From Clostridia bacterium (GTDB lineage: Bacteria; Bacillota_A; Clostridia; Oscillospirales; Butyricicoccaceae), in contig JAFOHJ010000195.1 in assembly GCA_017421885.1 (NCBI GenBank), forward strand, positions 1-26,485: a DNA stretch of 26,485 nucleotides, written 5' to 3'. How positions within the stretch are numbered: position 1 is the stretch's first letter; the number at the start of each line of letters is the position of its first letter. This document shows, in pieces, positions 21,264 to 26,485 of the stretch. Made by a program: the position numbers and the translations under genes. Below the pieces are notes generated by a model. The model worked only from the letters and a program-made list of their open reading frames with translations, was not told the DNA's origin and did not search any database.

Positions 21264-21895
21264 GCTTCGATACCCAGAGCTTTCGCTACGAGTGCCGAAG
21301 TACCCTCAACAGTGTCTTCACTCTCGATATTTACGAGAAGACCCTGCTGCTGATAATACTTAACTATAGGCTCGGTCTGTTCATGATAGATCGCGATCCT
21401 CTGGCGCACCACCTCGGGCTGGTCATCCTTGCGGATACCGAGCTGCGCACCGCACTTGTCGCACACACCCTCAACCTTGGGAGGATGAGTTACAACGTGG
21501 TATGTGGTCTGGCATTCGGGGCAGGTGCGTCTGCCGCTCATGCGGTTTACAATGACATCATCCTCAACATGAAGGAAAACTGCCATATCGACCTTCATTA
21601 CCTTGTCCAGGGCCTCTGCCTGAGCAACAGTCCTGGGGAATCCGTCGAAAATCAAACCGTTTGCACAGTCAGGCTGAGCGATCCTCTCCTTAACCAGTTC
21701 GATGACCAGTTCGTCGGGGACCAGCTTGCCGCCGTCCATGTAGGCTGCGACCTGCTTGCCGAGTTCTGTGCCGTGAGCCATTGCGCTTCTGAGCAGATTA
21801 CCGGTGGAAACCGAAGGGATGCCAAGCTTATCCTTAATGAAATCAGCCTGCGTGCCCTTACCTGCGCCGGGAGCGCCTAAAAGTATAAGTCTCAT
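21260..21895 (-). CDS. adk: Adenylate kinase, long zinc-LID form
   Basis: It converts ATP plus AMP to two ADP, controlling adenylate balance. The 211-residue protein has the P-loop GAPGAGKGT (residues 8-16), the AMP-binding part (STGNLLRSAM) and the FDGFPRT motif. The LID has four Cys at 125, 128, 145 and 148 (CPEC and CDKC), so it binds zinc, as in many Gram-positives. It lies 30 nt after secY and overlaps map by 4 nt. Ribosome binding site TAGGAGATG precedes the ATG. Confidence 0.99.
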   Translation of the reverse strand: MRLILLGAPGAGKGTQADFIKDKLGIPSVSTGNLLRSAMAHGTELGKQVAAYMDGGKLVPDELVIELVKERIAQPDCANGLIFDGFPRTVAQAEALDKVMKVDMAVFLHVEDDVIVNRMSGRRTCPECQTTYHVVTHPPKVEGVCDKCGAQLGIRKDDQPEVVRQRIAIYHEQTEPIVKYYQQQGLLVNIESEDTVEGTSALVAKALGIEA

Positions 21896-21924
21896 TTTAA
21901 TTCATCTCCTAAGCAAGGAGCTTC

Positions 21925-23205
21925 TTATTCAAGGAAGCCCTTATAGTGACGCATCATCATCTGTGTCTCGATAGCCTTAACTGTTTCAAGAGCAACACCG
22001 ACCATGATGATAACCGATGTACCGCCGACACCCAGGCCGCCCATGCCCTCGATGTTCGAGAGGATGAGGGGCAGGCCGCAGACGATTGCCAGGAAGATAG
22101 CACCCATCATGGTGATCTTGTTGAGGACCTTAGCAATGAAGTCGGATGTGGGTCTGCCGGGACGGAAGCCGGGAATGAAGCCGCCGTTATTCTTGAGGTT
22201 ATTAGCTACCTCGATGGGGTTGAACTGGATCGCAGAGTAGAAATAAGCGAAACCGAAGATCAACAGGAGATAAACGATGATATAGAGAGGAGCGCCCTGC
22301 GAGAAGGCCTTTACAAAGCCTGCCCAGAAGGAACCCTCTGCGGGTGTGAAGAAGGCAGCGATGGTGGAGGGTACGGTTACGATTGTGGAGGCAAAGATGA
22401 CGGGCATAACGCCGGCCATGTTGACCTTCATGGGCAGATGTGTGCTCTGTCCGCCGTACTGCTTTCTGCCAACTACTCTCTTCGCATACTGAACGGGAAT
22501 TCTGCGCTCAGCATTTGTGAAGAATACTACGAATGCGATGATGGCTACGAAGAGGACCACTGTCAGCAGAGCCTTCCACCAGGCAAGAGTTCCGGCCATT
22601 ACGCTGGAGATCATGCCGAGTGCGGCCTGGGGACCGCGGCTTACGATACCGATGAAGATGATCAGGGAGATACCCTGGCCAATGCCCTTCTCGGTGATCT
22701 GCTCGCCGAGCCACATAACAAAGGATGCGCCGGCAACAAATGTAACAACGATTACGATGTTGCTCCATACGTCTGTACGTGTCAGGACGCCCTGGCTCTT
22801 CAGCATTACATAGTAGCTGTAGCCCATGACGAGCGAGATAGCAACTGTGACGTATCTTGTGATCTGTGCAAGCTTCTTGCGGCCTTCCTCTCCGCCTTCC
22901 TTAGCCATACGCTCAAGGGCGGGGATTGCAACCTGCAGAAGCTGCATGATGATCGACGCATTAATGTTGGGGTATACCGAAAGTGCAAATACCGAAGCAG
23001 TCGAGAGGCCGCCACCCGAAAGGATATTGAAATATCCCAGGATGGTCGAGCCAAATGCTGCAAACTGTGTAGCCAGCATCTTAGTATCTACATAAGGTAC
23101 ATAGATCGCATAACCAAGACGGTAAACGACCAGTGCTACAATCGTGAAAAGGATCTTCTTACGAAGTTCAGGGATCTTCCATGCGTTGCGTACTGTATCA
23201 AGCAC
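21925..23205 (-). CDS. secY: Preprotein translocase subunit SecY
   Basis: SecY forms the protein-conducting channel of the Sec system in the cytoplasmic membrane. The 426-residue protein has ten membrane helices; recognisable parts are YVDTKMLATQFAAFGSTILG, SIIMQLLQVAIPALERMAKE, WLGEQITEKGIGQGISLIIF (the cytoplasmic loop and helix 4) and the RRIPVQYAKRVVGRKQYGGQ loop that contacts the ribosome. It starts with GTG at 23205, one nucleotide after the rplO stop. The ribosome binding site GGAGGTGATC lies inside the last rplO codons and matches the 16S rRNA 3' end over ten bases, so it should initiate strongly. Confidence 0.99.
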   Translation of the reverse strand: MLDTVRNAWKIPELRKKILFTIVALVVYRLGYAIYVPYVDTKMLATQFAAFGSTILGYFNILSGGGLSTASVFALSVYPNINASIIMQLLQVAIPALERMAKEGGEEGRKKLAQITRYVTVAISLVMGYSYYVMLKSQGVLTRTDVWSNIVIVVTFVAGASFVMWLGEQITEKGIGQGISLIIFIGIVSRGPQAALGMISSVMAGTLAWWKALLTVVLFVAIIAFVVFFTNAERRIPVQYAKRVVGRKQYGGQSTHLPMKVNMAGVMPVIFASTIVTVPSTIAAFFTPAEGSFWAGFVKAFSQGAPLYIIVYLLLIFGFAYFYSAIQFNPIEVANNLKNNGGFIPGFRPGRPTSDFIAKVLNKITMMGAIFLAIVCGLPLILSNIEGMGGLGVGGTSVIIMVGVALETVKAIETQMMMRHYKGFLE

Positions 23206-23649
23206 TTAGATCACCTCCGCCCTTCCTCCTGCGGCTTCGATTTTCTCCTTTGCGGAGTTTGTAAATCCATTAGCCTTAACAACCAGCTTCTTGGTCAGCT
23301 CGCCGCCACCGAGAACTCTGAAGCCGTCAAACTTCTTTTCAGCCAGACGCTTTTCGATCAGAGCTTCCATTGTGACTTCTACGCCATCTTCGAAGTACTT
23401 GTTAAGATCGCTGAGGTTGATTTCGCAATAGTTCTTAGCGAAAACATTGTTGAAGCCTCTCTTGGGGAGTCTTCTTGTCAGAGGCATCTGGCCGCCTTCG
23501 AAGCCAGGACGAACGCCGCCGCCGCTTCTAGCCCACTGGCCCTTGTGGCCTCTGCCGGCTGTCTTGCCGTTGCCGGTGCCAACACCTCTGCCCTTGCGCT
23601 TGCCGACTGTTGTGCTGCCGGCTGCGGGCATGATTTCATGCAGTTTCAT
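23206..23649 (-). CDS. rplO: 50S ribosomal protein L15
   Basis: L15 is a late-assembly protein of the large subunit. The 147-residue protein has the Gly-rich start [60 protein letters not shown] and the ending GGRAEVI. A GTG at 23658 is in frame but abuts GGAGGG; the ATG at 23649 is 8 nt from it, so I chose 23649. Its last codons contain the secY ribosome binding site. Confidence 0.98.
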   Translation of the reverse strand: MKLHEIMPAAGSTTVGKRKGRGVGTGNGKTAGRGHKGQWARSGGGVRPGFEGGQMPLTRRLPKRGFNNVFAKNYCEINLSDLNKYFEDGVEVTMEALIEKRLAEKKFDGFRVLGGGELTKKLVVKANGFTNSAKEKIEAAGGRAEVI

Positions 23650-23663
23650 GTTAAGCACCCTCC

Positions 23664-23843
23664 TTAGTTATTTTCTACCTTGACCAGATATGCGATCTGG
23701 GCAATCTTGCCTCTTGTCATCTCGTTGTCGGGCTGAACTGTTACGTTGCCGATCTTTGTGAGGCCAAGAGAGTTAGCTGTAGCAATGTGCTTCTTGTGTC
23801 TGCCGTTGAGGCTCTTTACGAGGGTAACCTTGATTGTGTTCAT
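23664..23843 (-). CDS. rpmD: 50S ribosomal protein L30
   Basis: This short gene of 59 codons reads [20 protein letters not shown], then [20 protein letters not shown] and [20 protein letters not shown]30 is a small large-subunit protein with a ferredoxin-like fold, usually about 60 residues in bacteria. AGGAGGG precedes the ATG at 23843, and rpsE ends just upstream. It is in the standard place between S5 and L15. Confidence 0.97.
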   Translation of the reverse strand: MNTIKVTLVKSLNGRHKKHIATANSLGLTKIGNVTVQPDNEMTRGKIAQIAYLVKVENN

Positions 23844-23857
23844 TGTTAAAACCCTCC

Positions 23858-24358
23858 TTATCTAAGCTGGTCAGCGGGGATGCCGCGGAGAGCGGAAACC
23901 TGCTGAGCATCTCTGAGCGAAATCAGGCCCTGCATTGTAGCAGCAACAACGTTTGCGGGGTTGTTGGAACGCAGGCACTTTGTACGGATATCTGTGATAC
24001 CAGCAGCCTCGACAACGGCACGAACAGCGCCGCCGGCGATAACACCGGTACCGGGAGCGGCGGGCTTGAGCAGAACGCGGCCTGCACCAAACTTGCCGAT
24101 TACCTCGTGGGGGATTGTTGTACCCTCGAGGGAGATCTTTACGAGATTCTTCTTAGCATCCTCGATGCCCTTGCGGATAGCGTCAGGAACTTCGGAGGAC
24201 TTACCGAGGCCGTAGCCTACGATGCCATTACCATCGCCGACAACTACGAGAGCTGCGAACTTAAAGATACGTCCGCCCTTAACTGTCTTGGAAACACGGT
24301 TCAGGGTAACGACCTTCTCGGTCAGCTCAAGTGTCGAGGCGTCAATCAACTTAGCCAT
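23858..24358 (-). CDS. rpsE: 30S ribosomal protein S5
   Basis: S5 lies at the mRNA entrance and affects decoding accuracy. The 166-residue protein has the double-stranded RNA-binding-like N-terminal domain ([40 protein letters not shown]) and the C-terminal domain ([40 protein letters not shown]). AGGAGG lies upstream of ATG 24358. It is in normal order between L18 and L30. Confidence 0.99.
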   Translation of the reverse strand: MAKLIDASTLELTEKVVTLNRVSKTVKGGRIFKFAALVVVGDGNGIVGYGLGKSSEVPDAIRKGIEDAKKNLVKISLEGTTIPHEVIGKFGAGRVLLKPAAPGTGVIAGGAVRAVVEAAGITDIRTKCLRSNNPANVVAATMQGLISLRDAQQVSALRGIPADQLR

Positions 24359-24374
24359 TTCTTAACTCCTCCTA

Positions 24375-24734
24375 TTAGAACTTGAGTCCACCCTCGCGGG
24401 CGCCTTCTGCCAGTGCCTTGACACGGCCGTGGTACAGATAACCACCGCGGTCGAAGACAACGTTTTCAATACCTGCCTTGAGAGCTCTCTCAGCGATGAC
24501 TACGCCGAGCTTCTTAGCACCCTCGACGTTGCCGCCGTATGTGCCAAAGTCCTTCTCATTTGTTGCAGCTGCAACCAGTGTCTTGCCGGCTACATCGTCG
24601 ATGACCTGAGCATAGATGTGGTTAGCGCTGCGGAAAACTGCCAGACGAGGAGTAGCAGCAGTGCCCGAAATGTGAGCGCGCACTCTCTTGTGTCTCTTCA
24701 GTCTCTGAGCGTTGGAATCATACTTCTTAACCAT
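24375..24734 (-). CDS. rplR: 50S ribosomal protein L18
   Basis: L18 binds 5S rRNA together with L5 and L25-type proteins. The 119-residue protein has a basic N-terminus ([20 protein letters not shown]) and the 5S-binding core ([47 protein letters not shown]). GGAGGTG precedes the ATG at 24734. Usual length and order. Confidence 0.99.
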   Translation of the reverse strand: MVKKYDSNAQRLKRHKRVRAHISGTAATPRLAVFRSANHIYAQVIDDVAGKTLVAAATNEKDFGTYGGNVEGAKKLGVVIAERALKAGIENVVFDRGGYLYHGRVKALAEGAREGGLKF

Positions 24735-24748
24735 TTGTGCGCACCTCC

Positions 24749-25294
24749 TTATTTCTTCTTACCGCCGGTCTTGCCTTCCTTAGTACGGACGACCTCGCCA
24801 GCATATCTGATACCCTTGCCCTTATAAGGTTCGGGTTCTCTCTTCTTACGGATATCAGCAGCGATCTGACCAACCAGCTGCTTATCCAGACCGCTTACAA
24901 CGATCTGGTTGGGTGTGGGAGCTGTGATGGTGATGCCATCAACGGGCTCTACCTTAACCTGATGCGAGAAGCCGAGGTTCATGACCAGTACGTTGCCTTC
25001 CATAGCTACGCGGTAGCCAACACCCTTAACTTCCAGTTCCTTCTTAAAGCCTTCGTTTACGCCAACGATCATGTTGTTGACCAGTGTGCGTGTCAGGCCG
25101 TGGAGGGACTTGTGCATCTTATTCTCGGAGGGACGGCTTACGATAACTTCGCTGCCGTTGACCTCGATGATCATATCGGGGTGCATCTCCTTAACGAGCT
25201 CGCCCTTGGAGCCCTTAGCTGTTACGACATTGCCATTGACTTCCACGGTAACACCGGCGGGGATGGCAATAGGCATTCTGCCAATACGAGACAT
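24749..25294 (-). CDS. rplF: 50S ribosomal protein L6
   Basis: L6 lies near the GTPase centre of the large subunit. The 181-residue protein consists of two similar domains: [20 protein letters not shown] with [18 protein letters not shown], and [20 protein letters not shown] with the [20 protein letters not shown] and [20 protein letters not shown] ending. AGGAGGTAAAGG precedes the ATG at 25294. Confidence 0.99.
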   Translation of the reverse strand: MSRIGRMPIAIPAGVTVEVNGNVVTAKGSKGELVKEMHPDMIIEVNGSEVIVSRPSENKMHKSLHGLTRTLVNNMIVGVNEGFKKELEVKGVGYRVAMEGNVLVMNLGFSHQVKVEPVDGITITAPTPNQIVVSGLDKQLVGQIAADIRKKREPEPYKGKGIRYAGEVVRTKEGKTGGKKK

Positions 25295-25315
25295 ATTCCT
25301 TTACCTCCTCTTAGA

Positions 25316-25714
25316 TTACCAGACAAATGCCAGAACTTCGCCGCCAACATGGAGTTCGCGAGCCTTCTTGTCTGTCATGATGCCCTTGCTTGTGGAAACG
25401 ATAGCAATACCGAGGCCTCTCAGAACCTTGGGCAGCTCATCGGCACCAGCGTATACACGCAGGCCGGGCTTGCTGACTCTTCTGAGACCGGAGATAGCCT
25501 TTTCCTTGTTGTTTGTGTACTTCAGTGTGATCTTGATGTTGCCCTGTACGCCTTCGTTTGTAACTTCAAAAGCCTTGATGTAGCCCTCGTCCAGCAGGAT
25601 CTGAGCAATAGCCTTCTTCATACCCGAAGCAGGTACATCGACAGTAGCGTGGCGAGCAGCGCCAGCGTTTCTGATACGTGTGAGCATATCAGCAATGGGA
25701 TCTGTGATGTGCAT
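25316..25714 (-). CDS. rpsH: 30S ribosomal protein S8
   Basis: S8 binds the central domain of 16S rRNA early in assembly, and in E. coli it represses the spc operon by binding its mRNA near the L5 start. The 132-residue protein begins [20 protein letters not shown] and ends [22 protein letters not shown], with the conserved [20 protein letters not shown] part. The rpsN-rpsH gap upstream is unusually long and strongly structured, which makes S8 a candidate for an mRNA-based control here. AGGAGG lies before the ATG. Confidence 0.99.
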   Translation of the reverse strand: MHITDPIADMLTRIRNAGAARHATVDVPASGMKKAIAQILLDEGYIKAFEVTNEGVQGNIKITLKYTNNKEKAISGLRRVSKPGLRVYAGADELPKVLRGLGIAIVSTSKGIMTDKKARELHVGGEVLAFVW

Positions 25715-25770
25715 TTCTATCTTTCCTCCTATTAGAAGTTAGAGAGTAGTCTATTTTGCCGCCTTCTTTC

Positions 25771-25867
25771 GAAAAGGTCCGGGATGCTGCCGGTCGCGGG
25801 GATTGGCAGCATGCCACCTTTTCCGAGGGGCGACCCCCTCCACTATTCTTGAGACGCCGAAGCGTCT
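25771..25867 (-). ncRNA. Strongly structured intercistronic RNA element in the rpsN-rpsH gap
   Basis: Read on the transcribed (minus) strand, three hairpins follow each other. First is AGACGC-UUCG-GCGUCU (25867-25852), a stem closed by the very stable cUUCGg tetraloop. Next is GAGGGG-GUCG-CCCCUC (25840-25825). Last is a nested hairpin with outer arms GAAAAGGT/ACCTTTTC (25823-25816 and 25778-25771) and inner arms ATGCTGCC/GGCAGCAT (25812-25805 and 25791-25784). No U-tract follows any of them, so a simple terminator is unlikely. It could be a ribosomal-protein binding site, a processing site or a small inserted palindromic repeat. No family was recognised. Confidence 0.55.
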
Positions 25868-25889
25868 TACTTACGGTTTCGGTAAAAAA

Positions 25890-26075
25890 TTACCAGGAAG
25901 CCTTTCTTACACCGGGAATCTGGCCCTTGTAAGCGAGCTCTCTGAAGCAGATACGGCATACGCCGAAGTCTCTCAGATAAGCATGGGGTCTTCCGCAGAT
26001 CTTGCAGCGGTTGTAGTTACGAACAGCGAACTTGCTGCCCTTCTGCTGCTTCAGAATCATAGCTTTCTTTGCCAT
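25890..26075 (-). CDS. rpsN: 30S ribosomal protein S14, type Z
   Basis: S14 sits in the head of the small subunit. The 61-residue protein is the short zinc form: [20 protein letters not shown], the zinc ribbon C24-x2-C27 (CKIC) and C40-x2-C43 (CRIC), and the ending [13 protein letters not shown]. The paralogue lacking zinc (type used under zinc starvation in Bacillus) is not in this window. GGGAGGAGC lies upstream of the ATG. It is followed by the 175-nt structured gap before rpsH. Confidence 0.98.
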   Translation of the reverse strand: MAKKAMILKQQKGSKFAVRNYNRCKICGRPHAYLRDFGVCRICFRELAYKGQIPGVRKASW

Positions 26076-26093
26076 TGTTTGTGCTCCTCCCTA

Positions 26094-26485
26094 TTACTTT
26101 GCAAACGGAGCGCCCAGCAGCTCGAGGAGCTCTCTGGCTTCTTCGTCGGTCTCGGCAGTTGTTGTGAAGACAATGTCCATGCCGCGGATCTTGTCGATCT
26201 TATCGTACTCGATCTCAGGGAAGATCAGCTGCTCCTTGATGCCCATGGCGAAGTTGCCGCGGCCATCAAAGCCACCGTTCTGGATGCCGCGGAAGTCGCG
26301 GACACGGGGCAGAGCGATGTTGAAGAATCTATCGAGGAACTCCCACATTCTCTCAGCGCGGAGTGTGACCTTAGCACCGATGGGCATGCCCTCACGGAGC
26401 TTAAAGTTAGCGATAGAGTTTCTTGCTCTTGTGATTACAGGCTTCTGACCTGTGATGATTGCGAGGTCGTTGCAGACAGCATCGA
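26094..26485 (-). CDS. rplE: 50S ribosomal protein L5 (partial, cut by right window edge)
   Basis: L5 binds 5S rRNA and contacts the P-site tRNA and S13. The frame is open to the right edge; the visible C-terminal part of about 130 residues starts within [20 protein letters not shown] and continues [60 protein letters not shown] and [20 protein letters not shown], ending LLGAPFAK. The missing N-terminus should be about 50 residues. It lies 18 nt before rpsN, so it is translated just before it. Confidence 0.97.
   Translation of the reverse strand, partial: DAVCNDLAIITGQKPVITRARNSIANFKLREGMPIGAKVTLRAERMWEFLDRFFNIALPRVRDFRGIQNGGFDGRGNFAMGIKEQLIFPEIEYDKIDKIRGMDIVFTTTAETDEEARELLELLGAPFAK

Noticed and set aside
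21946..23667. Open frame of 573 codons antisense to secY and rplO
   Set aside because: It covers two well-known ribosomal-operon genes, has no motif of its own, and is explained by codon bias on the coding strand.

Overview
The window looks like a chromosomal segment of a Gram-positive Clostridia-type bacterium, probably an Oscillospirales/Ruminococcaceae-like gut organism. This is inferred from three things: the Firmicutes order of the spc/alpha ribosomal operon (L15-SecY-Adk-Map-IF1-L36-S13-S11-S4-RpoA-L17), a zinc-ribbon S14 of type Z, and strong GGAGG ribosome binding sites with TTGACA/TATAAT promoters. No tRNA, rRNA, CRISPR array, transposase or phage gene was seen.

Left part (1-5055): the start of a MATE transporter runs off the left edge on the minus strand. 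An AT-rich islet (about 540-1600) follows, with a trypsin-like serine peptidase remnant whose promoter, ribosome binding site and start codon survive although its N-terminal half is gone, plus two small membrane-associated proteins. Minus-strand genes come next: an LRR_5/BspA-like protein, a lipoprotein, a second tiny lipoprotein broken by a homopolymer frameshift, and an O-antigen-ligase-like polysaccharide membrane protein.

Middle part (5207-17004): a PAP2 phosphatase and a MATE transporter form an operon, followed by a tandem paralogous MATE copy with its own promoter and operator-like palindrome but no good start codon. An ornithine cyclodeaminase/mu-crystallin family enzyme and a one-TM hypothetical protein lie on the minus strand. 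Then comes an operon of a Na/Pi cotransporter fused to a PhoU-like domain, an OmpR-type response regulator and a PhoR-like histidine kinase. Its promoter carries TTTACA hexamers in 11-bp register, as in Bacillus PhoP boxes, so it is probably a self-regulated phosphate module. An amidohydrolase, an AT-rich membrane-anchored protein of unknown function and a RidA-family deaminase follow, each as a single-gene unit. Most units are closed by perfect hairpin terminators.

Right part (17145-26485): the minus-strand spc/alpha operon from L5 (cut by the right edge) to L17, ending in a 14-bp hairpin terminator. Its genes are tightly packed, with a 4-nt adk/map overlap and the secY ribosome binding site inside the end of rplO. 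The exception is a 175-nt gap between rpsN and rpsH that holds nested, highly structured hairpins.

The most interesting signals are the structured element inside the ribosomal operon, the Pho-box array, the MATE copy lacking a normal start codon, the frameshifted lipoprotein, the peptidase remnant, and the palindromes placed inside several promoters.
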